From the NCBI GenBank assembly GCA_913061515.1, contig CAJXSF010000016.1:1-58736 (forward strand): a DNA stretch of 58,736 bases, in the 5' to 3' direction. Position 1 is the stretch's first letter. Every line of letters begins with the position of its first letter. Of the stretch, positions 20,448 to 28,978 are shown in pieces. This stretch comes from an uncultured Gammaproteobacteria bacterium (GTDB taxonomy: Bacteria > Pseudomonadota > Gammaproteobacteria > Pseudomonadales > Pseudohongiellaceae). A program made the translations under genes and the position numbers. Under the pieces are notes generated by a model. The model made no database searches. It was not told where the DNA came from and saw only the letters and a program-made list of their open reading frames with translations.

Positions 20448-22796
20448 ATGTCTTTTATAGCGTTTAGCCGAGCCACATCACGCTTCCTGTTCAAAGGTCG
20501 CCGTTTACCGATATTGCTCAGTCTGCTAGTCACTTTCCTCGTCTGCTGGGTGCAAGTAACGCCTACTGCCGGCCTTAGTTCTTTGATAGAACGCCTTGAT
20601 CACCTCATTTATGACCAGCGTTTCGCTGTGATGCCGAAACCGATCAAAAACCCAGAGAACAAGATTGTCGTAATCGATATTGACGAGCGCAGCTTGCAAG
20701 CAGAGGGGCAGTGGCCCTGGGATCGTTTTAAAGTCGGGCGTCTTATTGAGAAATTGCAGTCATATGGCGTGATCGTGGCGGGGTTCGACATGAACTTCCC
20801 TGAGCCGCAGCGCAATGCGATGCAAGACCTGCTAACGCGCGTGGATCAAGACAGCCTAGAACCCGATTTCCTCGCACGCCTCAATGACGTGGAATCGGTT
20901 CTCGATGGCGATACCTATATGGCCAATGCAATTGCGGATCCGGCGATGGATGTGGCGCTTGCGGTCTCATTTAACCCCGTTGATGAGGTGGAATATGGTG
21001 CGCTGCCAGAGCCAATTGTGAGTTTGGACTCAGCCATTGCCGATAAAGTACAGTTACAAGAGATGGCTGGCTACACAGGCAATATTGCGGTTCTACAATC
21101 GGCGGCACGGGGTTCAGGGATTATGAATCAACTACCAGATGTCGATGGGGTGGTTCGCCGAGTCCCCCTTGTTGTGCGTTATAAAGACCAACTTTATCCG
21201 ACACTAGCGCTAGAGATGGCGCGCCTATATTTCTTCGAAGATGCCTTCGAATTGGTGACCTATCCTGTGGGCGATATTCACCAAGTGGAGGGGGTCAGAG
21301 TTGGTCATAATGCTGGGCAGTACGAGCTTGCAACAGATGCGCGAGCACAGGTGCTAGTGCCCTACGTAGGGCGTTCCGTGTTGAGCGGCGAAGGCTTGTA
21401 TCCCTATGTGTCTGCCACAGATGTTTTAAACGATCGAGTAGAGCGTTCTGTGTTAGAAAACGCGTTGGTATTGGTTGGCACTACCTCGACTGGCATGTTT
21501 GATTTGCGTTCAACACCCTTGGAGTCTGTGTACCCAGGGGTCGAGGTACATGCCAATATTCTTAACGGTATTTTAGATTCTTTTGTTGTGCAAGAAATCT
21601 CCGCCGGTTCGCAAGCGGATATGAATGCCTTGGGCACCTCTGGGGCGGGTGCGTTTCCCTACAAACCTGTTTGGGAAGATGGCGCGATCCTCTTTAGCTT
21701 GCTTGTTGTGGGGCTGGCTTTAAGTGTTATCTTGCCATTTTTGGGGCCAGCCACGTTGGCTGGGGCAGCAGTAGTGCTCATTGCAGCGACTATATGGGGG
21801 AATTTTCAACTGTGGGCAACGGCAAAGATGGATATCTCGTTGACCTTGATTTTATTTTTAATCGTCGCCTTGTTTGTGCTCAATACTGCCTATGGATTTT
21901 TAAGCGAGCGGTTGACGCGTAAAACGATTAAGGGGATGTTCGATCAATATGTGCCACCTGCCCACATCGATGCGATGTTGGCCAATCCAGATGCCTATAC
22001 CTTCGATGGTGAAAGTCGAGAAATGACAGTGTTATTCGCGGATATTCGCGATTTTACAACGGTTTCTGAGTCATTGAGCGCCACTGAGTTAAAGCAGTTG
22101 CTCAATGAATTTTTTACACCCGTTACCTCGATCATTTTCGAGCACAATGGCACTGTCGATAAATACGTGGGGGATATGATCATGGCATTTTGGGGGGCGC
22201 CCCTACATGATCCACAACACAGAAGTAATGCGGTGACGGCTGCCTTAGAAATTTTAGAAAAAGTCGAACAGCTGCACGAAGAATTTCCCAAGAAAGGGTT
22301 TCCTGCCATTAATATTGGGATAGGCATCAATACCGGCATGATGAACGTTGGTGACATGGGGTCAGTCTTCCGGCGTGCCTATACAGTGCTAGGGGATGCG
22401 GTGAATCTTGGTTCGCGCTTAGAAGGGCTCACAAAATTCTACGGCGTGAAGTTACTAATAGGTGAAGAAACCTATGGACAGTTGGATGGGTTTTTGTGCC
22501 GGTTAATTGATAAGGTCAAGGTGAAAGGGAAGGACCTTGCAGTAAACGCCTATGAGCCATTGTATAAGGAATCAGAAGCAAGCGATGCACTGCAAGCCGA
22601 AGTCGCTGACTATCACAGCGCGCTCGATTATTATTACGCGCAAGCTTGGGACTCTGCACATGAAAAGTTTGCAGCACTTCAAAAACAGTCTCCAAATACG
22701 TTGTTGTATGCGATATATTTAGAGCGTATCGAAGCGCTGCGCACGCAATCATTGGGCAGTGACTGGGACGGCTCTTTCCAGCATTTGAGCAAGTAA
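20448..22796 (+). CDS. CHASE2-domain class III adenylate cyclase
   Basis: Membrane sensor cyclase of 782 residues. An N-terminal membrane helix (about 21-40) leads into an extracytoplasmic CHASE2 domain (about 45-395: IVVIDIDERSLQAEGQWPWDR, NQLPDVDGVVRRVPLV, VLVGTTSTGMFDLRSTP). Three further membrane helices follow (about 408-490), then a class III cyclase domain (about 525-700). Metal-binding aspartates lie in FADIRDF and VGDMIMAFWG. The lysine in TVDKYVGD and the aspartate in VLGDAVNLGSRLE fit an adenylate rather than guanylate cyclase. A short TPR-like tail ends the protein. The signal sensed is unknown. Confidence 0.92.
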   Translation: MSFIAFSRATSRFLFKGRRLPILLSLLVTFLVCWVQVTPTAGLSSLIERLDHLIYDQRFAVMPKPIKNPENKIVVIDIDERSLQAEGQWPWDRFKVGRLIEKLQSYGVIVAGFDMNFPEPQRNAMQDLLTRVDQDSLEPDFLARLNDVESVLDGDTYMANAIADPAMDVALAVSFNPVDEVEYGALPEPIVSLDSAIADKVQLQEMAGYTGNIAVLQSAARGSGIMNQLPDVDGVVRRVPLVVRYKDQLYPTLALEMARLYFFEDAFELVTYPVGDIHQVEGVRVGHNAGQYELATDARAQVLVPYVGRSVLSGEGLYPYVSATDVLNDRVERSVLENALVLVGTTSTGMFDLRSTPLESVYPGVEVHANILNGILDSFVVQEISAGSQADMNALGTSGAGAFPYKPVWEDGAILFSLLVVGLALSVILPFLGPATLAGAAVVLIAATIWGNFQLWATAKMDISLTLILFLIVALFVLNTAYGFLSERLTRKTIKGMFDQYVPPAHIDAMLANPDAYTFDGESREMTVLFADIRDFTTVSESLSATELKQLLNEFFTPVTSIIFEHNGTVDKYVGDMIMAFWGAPLHDPQHRSNAVTAALEILEKVEQLHEEFPKKGFPAINIGIGINTGMMNVGDMGSVFRRAYTVLGDAVNLGSRLEGLTKFYGVKLLIGEETYGQLDGFLCRLIDKVKVKGKDLAVNAYEPLYKESEASDALQAEVADYHSALDYYYAQAWDSAHEKFAALQKQSPNTLLYAIYLERIEALRTQSLGSDWDGSFQHLSK

Positions 22797-22873
22797 TGCT
22801 TAACAGTTGAAAAGTGCGCAGGTCAAGAAAATTAAGCCGATAAAAAATCATTTGTCACAAGCGAGAAAACTTA

Positions 22874-22901
22874 TTGACAAGAGACCTCAAGTCGGTAAAA
22901 T
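22874..22901 (+). promoter_or_regulatory. sigma-70 promoter of the tRNA-Val/tRNA-Asp operon
   Basis: TTGACA (22874-22879), 16-base spacer, TAAAAT (22896-22901), then the GC-rich discriminator GCGCGTC typical of growth-rate-controlled stable RNA promoters. The tRNA starts 19 bases downstream. Confidence 0.85.
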
Positions 22902-22920
22902 GCGCGTCTCCTAATGCAAC

Positions 22921-22996
22921 GGGTGTTTAGCTCAGTTGGTAGAGCGTCGCCCTTACAAGGCGAATGTCGGGGGTTCAAATCCCTCAACACCCACCA
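22921..22996 (+). tRNA. tRNA-Val (anticodon UAC)
   Basis: Complete cloverleaf of 76 bases with encoded CCA. The acceptor arms GGGTGTT/AACACCC pair fully; the anticodon stem TCGCC/GGCGA encloses loop CTTACAA with anticodon TAC; the T-loop is TTCAAAT. Confidence 0.98.
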
Positions 22997-23028
22997 TTTG
23001 TAATGGGTATGTTTTTAGTAGTTTGTGT

Positions 23029-23105
23029 GGACCGGTAGTTCAGCCGGTTAGAATGCCGGCCTGTCACGCCGGAGGTCGCGGGTTCGAGTCCCGTCCGGTC
23101 CGCCA
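23029..23105 (+). tRNA. tRNA-Asp (anticodon GUC)
   Basis: Complete 77-base cloverleaf with encoded CCA. The acceptor is GGACCGG/CCGGTCC; the anticodon loop CTGTCAC gives GTC; discriminator G73 is the expected identity base. It is transcribed with tRNA-Val. GTTTTTAGT (23011-23019) and ACTAAAAAC (23105-23113) flank it as an inverted repeat that could fold around the precursor. Confidence 0.98.
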
Positions 23106-23174
23106 CTAAAAACACCTTATCGGTAGTATCCTCCCTAATTTGATCTCGTTGTTAACGCAATTCCAATCGATTAT

Positions 23175-23375
23175 TTACAGCGAATTGCTCAAATTCTGTT
23201 TGCAGCTCAGTAGCAACAATTGCCGAAACAGACGCTGAATTTCGTGTTGCTCTTCACTATTATCTTGTCCTAGCTTTTCACAATGCCATTGCATGCAGGT
23301 TTTCTGTGAATCGGCATCGACGATTTTGAGATTTGGTTTGCCATCGAGTAATGAGGCATAAATGTAGTAGCCCAT
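23175..23375 (-). CDS. small conserved-looking protein, function unknown
   Basis: A 66-residue open frame starting MGYYIYASLLDGKPNLKIVDADSQ. I do not recognise the family. The start has a convincing AAGGTG about six bases upstream, and composition looks protein-like (N-terminal strands, then helices; three cysteines including two in the TCMQWHC stretch). No signal peptide or membrane helix is visible. It stands alone between tRNA-Asp and a PLP enzyme on the opposite strand, so context gives no clue. Confidence 0.55.
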   Translation of the reverse strand: MGYYIYASLLDGKPNLKIVDADSQKTCMQWHCEKLGQDNSEEQHEIQRLFRQLLLLSCKQNLSNSL

Positions 23376-23469
23376 GATCTACACCTTTGTGTGCGGTTAT
23401 GAAATTGAAGTCAACAGACATGACTAGATTAATCTAAATAAGAATCATTAACAACAACAGGGCTTAACG

Positions 23470-24369
23470 ATGCTTGCGGATGTCCATTTCAGTGATCCGA
23501 TACTGCAAAAAGTGCAGGATCCTCTGTTAGAGGCAAAAGGCATCTCGCTTAAAATGCTGCGCCTAGATCTGGTGCACCCGCTTGTTAGTGGCAATAAGTG
23601 GTTCAAGCTTAAACACAACCTAGCCGAGGCTCATGAGCAAGGCTATCAGGCGGTGCTGAGCTATGGTGGCGCCTATTCAAATCATTTAGTGGCACTTGCT
23701 GCCGCGGCGAAGCTTAGCGGTCTGCGCAGCATTGGTGTTATTCGCGGCGAGCTCGTAGAGCCTTTGAATCCCGCTTTGGCATTCATGCGCGCGCAGGGAA
23801 TGGAATTGCATCCAGTCTCTCGTAGCGATTATCGGCTTAAAGAGGAGGCGAGTTCCAAGGCCGCTTTGCAAGCGCAGTATGGGCCAGTTTTCGATATACC
23901 TGAGGGTGGTGGCAATCGCTTAGGCTTGTTGGGCAGCGCAGAGATCTCGTCCTTCATAAAATTTTCACGGTCTGCAGTGGCCGGTTATGTCATGTTAGCC
24001 TGTGGTACAGCGGCTACCATGGCGGGGATTCTAACGAGCTTGCAGGGCGCAGCGCGGGTACTTGGCGTGTCAGTCCTAAAGGGAGCGGATACCTTGAGCC
24101 CGCAGATACGCCAGTGGTTGGTAGAGCAGGGGCAGAACGCGCCTTGTGCCTGGGAAATATTGCGCGACTACCACTGCGGTGGCTATGCTAAAGCCACCCC
24201 GCAGCTACGCCAACGTATGCACACGTTTACGCAAATGAGCGGCATAGCGTTGGAGCCTGTCTATACTGCGAAAATGATTTATGCTTTATATGACTTAGCC
24301 GAACAAGGATACTTTCCCAAAGGCAGTGAAATTATTGCGATCCATACCGGTGGATTAGTTGCTATGTGA
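23470..24369 (+). CDS. PLP-dependent D-cysteine desulfhydrase / ACC deaminase family protein
   Basis: Fold-type II pyridoxal-phosphate enzyme of 299 residues. The PLP lysine is in SGNKWFKLKHNL, followed by the SYGGAYSNHLVALAAAAK segment that binds the cofactor and substrate carboxylate. VMLACGTAATMAG matches the phosphate-binding loop, and the protein ends IAIHTGGLVAM as family members do. Members either cleave D-cysteine to pyruvate, H2S and ammonia or deaminate 1-aminocyclopropane-1-carboxylate; the former is more common in marine gammaproteobacteria. The substrate assignment is uncertain. Confidence 0.88.
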   Translation: MLADVHFSDPILQKVQDPLLEAKGISLKMLRLDLVHPLVSGNKWFKLKHNLAEAHEQGYQAVLSYGGAYSNHLVALAAAAKLSGLRSIGVIRGELVEPLNPALAFMRAQGMELHPVSRSDYRLKEEASSKAALQAQYGPVFDIPEGGGNRLGLLGSAEISSFIKFSRSAVAGYVMLACGTAATMAGILTSLQGAARVLGVSVLKGADTLSPQIRQWLVEQGQNAPCAWEILRDYHCGGYAKATPQLRQRMHTFTQMSGIALEPVYTAKMIYALYDLAEQGYFPKGSEIIAIHTGGLVAM

Positions 24370-24467
24370 ATGTGGTAAATATTCCCACGAAGCGCTAGAC
24401 TGTGACTTTCCGCTATACTAGCGGCAGGTTTAGACGTGTGTGCGTTAATTACTGGGAGATGGGAGCC

Positions 24468-26732
24468 ATGAGTGCTCGCGATAAACACATCAGGGCAAGC
24501 ATTAGACGTTTGTTATCACAAACGGCGTTGGGCCTATTTCTCGTCTCCTTAAGCGTTGTAGCGTTTTCCCAGAGCGTCCGTGAGCCGCTTTGGACTTATG
24601 CGCCATTTACTAGTCTCTGGCCTAGCCCTCCTGCCTATAGCATTGACCCGCAGCCGATCCAGATTGACAAAGCCGCCATCGCTCAGCTGAAAGTAGGGGA
24701 TATTCTGCGCGCTCCCAACGGGGCGAATGGTGAACAGACGCAAGCTATTCAAATTACCCAGATCGATTATCTCGTAAATGGGGATGTGAGCTATCGTGGG
24801 CGATTGCTCGATGGCAGAGATTCGGGGCCATTTGTCCTGACGATCAACCAAGAAAGTGTATTCGCCTATATCGAGATCGGTGCACAGGTCTGGCAACTCT
24901 CGGCGCGAATGAGCAGCGGCGCACAAAGCTATAGTGGCTGGCTCTATCAGGCGGCGGCGCTGAGCGAACCTGCGCTTAATCGCGACTTTCTTATCCCTGA
25001 TCGGCAGGTGAACCCACCAAGCATGCCGGTCATTGAGCCCACTACTATGCCCTTGGTCGTGGGCAACTCCTCTGCTAAGCCTGTAAATCAGGCGGCGCGT
25101 AACTCTGGAATCAATACTGGAAACTTTAGCATCTCTCAAACTAGCGCTACTGGGAGCGTTGTCGCCGGCGCCATAGCCGAAATTCGCGTGGACTTGCAAA
25201 ATACCAGTGCCGAGCGCCATCAGGCCCTGACTCTTAACCTCTATTTCATTTTGGACAATAGCAGCCTAGTGGCGGCCCCAAGCGATTGTCAGCAGGGTCT
25301 TTTAGGCAGCCAAAAAGTATTGCAGTGCGCCCTTGGTGATTTTGCGCCTGGCCAGAGCAAATCGATAGTTTACACAGTGCGCAGTGATGCCAGTTCGAAG
25401 CCTCGACTTATTAGCACAGCATTAGTCGGCGATGTTCGCCATGATGCGATAATCAATGTGGTAGAAGACGTGATTATCGATAGCGATGGTGATGGTGTCA
25501 GCGATTTTAATGAAAAATTGCTGGGCACGAATCCGAACGACTTTGCCTCGAAAAATGACGATAACTCGGTGATCGATGTGCTAGCTCTCTATACAAAGGG
25601 CGCGAATTCCGCCATTGGCGGTCAAGCACAGACGCGAATCAACCACTTGATTGCCATTGCTAATCAAATCTATGCCGATAGTGGGGTGCACATCACGCTG
25701 CGCCCAGTCCATCATGCCAAGGTAAGCTATCCAGATAGCGCGAGCATGGACGCTGCATTGCAGGCTCTAACCGATAAATCTGACTCAGCGTTTGCGCAAG
25801 TTGATGCGTTGCGGGCTACCTATGGGGCAGACGTCGTGATGTTTTTCCGTCCACAAGGGGCAGAGCTGAACCGTTGTGGGCTTGCCAACCTGGGCGGCTT
25901 GCGCACACAAGGTGACATGCTAAGCTCGGATGAAAAACGTTATGCCTATTCCACCATCGCGATCGATTGCCCAGTTAGTTCTGTGGTTGCGCATGAGCTT
26001 GGTCATAATATGGGGCTCACACACTCGCATCTTGAGGATGGTTTCGGGGGTACTTTCGATTTCGCCACGGGGTACGGGGTAGAAGGGCGTTTCAGTACGG
26101 TCATGGCCTATCCTGGTGCCTTCAACACTACCGTGCGCCTGCCGCGCTTCTCTAGCCCCTTATTGCAGTGTTTGGGCCTGCCTTGCGGGGTCGCAACAGA
26201 CTCTGCGCAACCAGCCGACGCGGTACGTGCGCTCAATGTCACGCGTCATCAGGTTGCGCAGTATTACCCTATCCGCGTGCCTTACCTGCCTAATCGCCCT
26301 CTGGCGACTCTTAGTGGAAACCCTACTGATGCCCGAATTGCCGTTGCGGCAAGCGTGAACAATGGCTTGAGCTATGTCTCGACAGTGCGCCCAGGAGATA
26401 AAATTGATATCAACTTGGGTTTGTTTGTTGATAGTCGTCATGTTGGTTTGCAAGGAGAGGTGTTTGTAGTCGCAACATTAGATGGTAGCCACTATATTCA
26501 GCTCGATGAACATGGTCAGATCAGCGATTGGGATGGCAGTTTTGCTGGTTTAAGCCCCTACCGAGATGGCAGCACTTTAGCTCCCGTGGAATACCTGCAA
26601 GTCATTAATGCTGCAAGCTTGGGTGAAGAATACATCGATCGTCGTCTGCAAATCTTTATCGCCTATAGCGTTAGTGCTAGCGGTGATGTGATCTACACTG
26701 CCCAGCCCCTCACCTTAGACATTACTCGCTAA
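24468..26732 (+). CDS. large secreted metzincin metalloprotease (reprolysin-like)
   Basis: Predicted exported zinc protease of 754 residues. Order of parts: signal peptide (about 1-38, with an RR-containing n-region and LGLFLVSLSVVAFSQS); an N-terminal region of unknown fold (about 40-200); an Ig/DUF11-like beta domain (about 215-325); one calcium-binding thrombospondin type-3-like repeat (DSDGDGVSDFNEKLLGTNP, near 337-360); and the protease domain. The zinc site is the full metzincin motif H509-E510-L-G-H513-N-M-G516-L-T-H519, with a Met-turn in STVMAY about 30 residues later. A beta-rich C-terminal domain of roughly 170 residues follows. ATG 24468 is chosen because GGGAG lies nine bases upstream; an earlier ATG at 24402 gives a poor signal peptide. 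Substrate unknown. Confidence 0.87.
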   Translation: MSARDKHIRASIRRLLSQTALGLFLVSLSVVAFSQSVREPLWTYAPFTSLWPSPPAYSIDPQPIQIDKAAIAQLKVGDILRAPNGANGEQTQAIQITQIDYLVNGDVSYRGRLLDGRDSGPFVLTINQESVFAYIEIGAQVWQLSARMSSGAQSYSGWLYQAAALSEPALNRDFLIPDRQVNPPSMPVIEPTTMPLVVGNSSAKPVNQAARNSGINTGNFSISQTSATGSVVAGAIAEIRVDLQNTSAERHQALTLNLYFILDNSSLVAAPSDCQQGLLGSQKVLQCALGDFAPGQSKSIVYTVRSDASSKPRLISTALVGDVRHDAIINVVEDVIIDSDGDGVSDFNEKLLGTNPNDFASKNDDNSVIDVLALYTKGANSAIGGQAQTRINHLIAIANQIYADSGVHITLRPVHHAKVSYPDSASMDAALQALTDKSDSAFAQVDALRATYGADVVMFFRPQGAELNRCGLANLGGLRTQGDMLSSDEKRYAYSTIAIDCPVSSVVAHELGHNMGLTHSHLEDGFGGTFDFATGYGVEGRFSTVMAYPGAFNTTVRLPRFSSPLLQCLGLPCGVATDSAQPADAVRALNVTRHQVAQYYPIRVPYLPNRPLATLSGNPTDARIAVAASVNNGLSYVSTVRPGDKIDINLGLFVDSRHVGLQGEVFVVATLDGSHYIQLDEHGQISDWDGSFAGLSPYRDGSTLAPVEYLQVINAASLGEEYIDRRLQIFIAYSVSASGDVIYTAQPLTLDITR

Positions 26733-26750
26733 AATTTCCTGCACACGGTC

Positions 26751-26759
26751 TGCTATACT
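26751..26759 (+). promoter_or_regulatory. candidate extended -10 promoter for nadK
   Basis: TGCTATACT is a good extended -10 (TGn plus TATACT at 26754-26759) followed by the GC-rich discriminator GCGCGC. No clear -35 is seen. Confidence 0.5.
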
Positions 26760-26830
26760 GCGCGCTGCATTGTTAAATGCGGCCCAGGAAGGGCGTGTAG
26801 TCCTATAAATTCAGTATTCTGAGACTCAAT

Positions 26831-27721
26831 ATGTACGCATTCAAACGGATTGGTCTTGTCGGCCGTCCCGGTCATTCAGGTGTCGTGGATTCCTTGCGCA
26901 GCATTGGCGACGTGCTGCAATCCTTAGGTTTGACCGTTGTTGTCGATGCTCTAAGTGGCAATCTACTCAAAGGTGGGCGGTTTGAGTTAATGGACTCTGA
27001 GCGGCTTGCAGCGCAATGTGACTTAGTCATAGTGGTGGGGGGCGATGGCAGTATGCTCGGAGTAGCCCCAATGCTGGCCGCACAAGGGGTGCCTGTGCTC
27101 GGCGTTAACCGTGGTCGTTTAGGCTTTTTGACTGACATATTGCCTGATGAAATCGAAGAGCAACTGGGGCAGATCCTCAACGGCAAATTCACAGAAGAGA
27201 CCCGTTTTCTAATGGAGTGTGAATTGCGCCGCGATGGAGAAAAAATCCACGGCGGAAGTGCATTGAATGACGTTGTCCTGCACCCAGGGACATCGGCACG
27301 CATGCTCGAATTTGAGCTGTTCATCAATGAGCAGTTCGTGCACAGCCAGCAATCCGATGGGTTGATCGTTGCGACCCCCACTGGCTCTACTGCGTATTCA
27401 CTCTCGGCTGGGGGCCCAATCATGCACCCAAGTCTAAATGCCCTTGTTTTAGTGCCTATGTACCCACATTCATTAAGTAGTCGCCCTTTGGTTATTGATG
27501 CTGACAGCACAATCCGTGTGTTAATTGGTGAGCAGCGCTCGATCATTCCGCAGGTTAGCTGTGATGGCACTCCAGGGTTTGCGGCTAATCCGAACGATGA
27601 ATTGATTGTTCGCAAAAAACCAGGTGCGCTGCGTCTTATTCATCCATTGGATCATAACTATTATCAAACATGTCGCAGCAAACTTGGGTGGGGCAATCGT
27701 TTAGGGCGAGAGGATGATTAG
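26831..27721 (+). CDS. nadK: NAD kinase
   Basis: Phosphorylates NAD to NADP using ATP; 296 residues (E. coli 292). The nucleotide-binding GGDGSML motif lies at about residues 70-76, and GVNRGRLGFLTD, LNDVVLHPG, and the SDGLIVATPTGSTAYSLSAGGPI block are all intact. It overlaps the next gene by eight bases, implying translational coupling. nadA at 2.2 kb belongs to the same cofactor pathway but is not linked to it. Confidence 0.97.
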   Translation: MYAFKRIGLVGRPGHSGVVDSLRSIGDVLQSLGLTVVVDALSGNLLKGGRFELMDSERLAAQCDLVIVVGGDGSMLGVAPMLAAQGVPVLGVNRGRLGFLTDILPDEIEEQLGQILNGKFTEETRFLMECELRRDGEKIHGGSALNDVVLHPGTSARMLEFELFINEQFVHSQQSDGLIVATPTGSTAYSLSAGGPIMHPSLNALVLVPMYPHSLSSRPLVIDADSTIRVLIGEQRSIIPQVSCDGTPGFAANPNDELIVRKKPGALRLIHPLDHNYYQTCRSKLGWGNRLGREDD

Positions 27722-28601
27722 AGCGGCACAATTAGATGCAGGGTTAGATTTGCGTGCATTGCTCAATGCAATAGCCCAGCATGGCATTCATTTTCGTGTG
27801 AACGAGGAGTCCGGTGCGCAAGTGATTTGGGTGGAGAATCAAGAGGATGCTGAGAAAGTCGCCTCTGCCGTTAAACAATGGCAAGACTTGCGGGCCCAAG
27901 GGCTTTTGCATGAGCCAGAGTCGCAAAGCACAAATAACTTGCGCAGTTATTTCTCTGTTACACAAAGCCTGAAAGGCGTTGCGAACGCTTTTCTACTTGC
28001 CCCTGTCACGGTGCTGCTAATTTTAGCGGCGTTTATTGTCGCGCTCGTGAGTCAGCTAGGGGCAGACCTGAACCCAGTGCAAGGGTTCTTCTTTCCTAAT
28101 TTCCCTATAACGCAAGGGGGCATCTCCGGCTTGTTCGAGATGATCGGGCAAATCAACAGCACCGAAACTTTGCTGCGCACGCTGACCCCAGCACTGCTAC
28201 ATTTTGGCGCTATTCATTTAGTGTTTAACACCTTGTGGATTTGGCAATTTGGCCGAATGATTGAGAGTGCGCAGTCTAGTATTCTTTATTTCGCGTTGGT
28301 GTTGTTTATCGCATTCTTCTCAAATGCGACACAGTTTTTATGGACCTTGACGCCTAATTTTGGTGGTTTGTCTGGCGTGGTTTATGGCCTTTTAGGCTAT
28401 ATTTGGATGTGGCAGGTGATCATGCCTTATGGGCGCTTACGATTGCCCGCTGCGATGATTGGTGTCTTATTGGCAGCGCTAGTGTTGATGGAAATATTGG
28501 CTTCATCCTGGATCGCGAGTGCGGCGCATGCCGGTGGCTTGTTTGCAGGAATGGTGGCCGGCATTGTGACAGCAGGATTCAGTAAAATTACGCGCCGTTG
28601 A
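27714..28601 (+). CDS. rhomboid-family intramembrane serine protease
   Basis: GlpG-like rhomboid of 295 residues. A cytoplasmic N-terminal domain (about 1-85, RVNEESGAQVIWVENQEDAEKVASAVKQW) resembles the GlpG N-domain. Six membrane segments follow, with catalytic serine in GGLSGVVYGLLG and catalytic histidine in SAAHAGGLFAG; HFGAIHLVFNTLWIWQFG matches the L1/TM2 region including the oxyanion-hole HxxxN. The active site is complete, so this is not an inactive member. It follows nadK with an overlap, as in pseudomonads. Confidence 0.93.
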   Translation: MIRAAQLDAGLDLRALLNAIAQHGIHFRVNEESGAQVIWVENQEDAEKVASAVKQWQDLRAQGLLHEPESQSTNNLRSYFSVTQSLKGVANAFLLAPVTVLLILAAFIVALVSQLGADLNPVQGFFFPNFPITQGGISGLFEMIGQINSTETLLRTLTPALLHFGAIHLVFNTLWIWQFGRMIESAQSSILYFALVLFIAFFSNATQFLWTLTPNFGGLSGVVYGLLGYIWMWQVIMPYGRLRLPAAMIGVLLAALVLMEILASSWIASAAHAGGLFAGMVAGIVTAGFSKITRR

Positions 28602-28635
28602 TTAGCGAAGTGGCGCAAAGCATTGGAATAGATCT

Positions 28636-28959
28636 ATGACCGAAAAAGCAGACTCATTAGAAGCCTTGGTGGCAAGCATAACGCCTGAGATTCACGAAAA
28701 TCTAAAGACGGCTGTTGAGACGGGCCGCTGGGCCAATGGTGATAAATTGAGCCCCGCGCAAGTCGAGCACAGTTTGCAGGCGATCATCGCCTACGAAGCT
28801 CGCCATCTCAAAGAAGAAGACCGGGTCGGGTATATCGACACCAGTGGTTTAAAAGATAACAAAGGGCCTGCGCATCATCATGAAGAAGGGCAGGCGTGTG
28901 CGAGCCCTGAGCCAGCGCCAATCACTTGGATAAATCCAAGCAAGCATAACACTCACTAA
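28636..28959 (+). CDS. YeaC family protein (DUF1315)
   Basis: Conserved small cytoplasmic protein of 107 residues and unknown function. The family core is LKTAVETGRWANGDKLSPAQVEHSLQAIIAYEARHLKEEDRVGYID. A His/Glu-rich tail (HHHEEG) could bind metal, but this is only composition. It is in the nadK-rhomboid-yeaC-DUF2797-pepN series, all on one strand with short gaps. Confidence 0.85.
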   Translation: MTEKADSLEALVASITPEIHENLKTAVETGRWANGDKLSPAQVEHSLQAIIAYEARHLKEEDRVGYIDTSGLKDNKGPAHHHEEGQACASPEPAPITWINPSKHNTH

Positions 28960-28978
28960 ATATAGAAAGGACGAAGGC

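Noticed and set aside
23434..23452. Fur-box-like sequence upstream of the PLP enzyme
   Set aside because: Only 13 of 19 bases match the consensus, within AT-rich DNA where this is easily chance.
24549..25220. 223-residue minus-strand open frame inside the metzincin gene
   Set aside because: No ribosome site or family resemblance; the plus-strand frame has clear domains.
26872..27615. 247-residue minus-strand open frame inside nadK
   Set aside because: It is a shadow of a well-conserved gene; Ser/Pro-rich nonsense composition.
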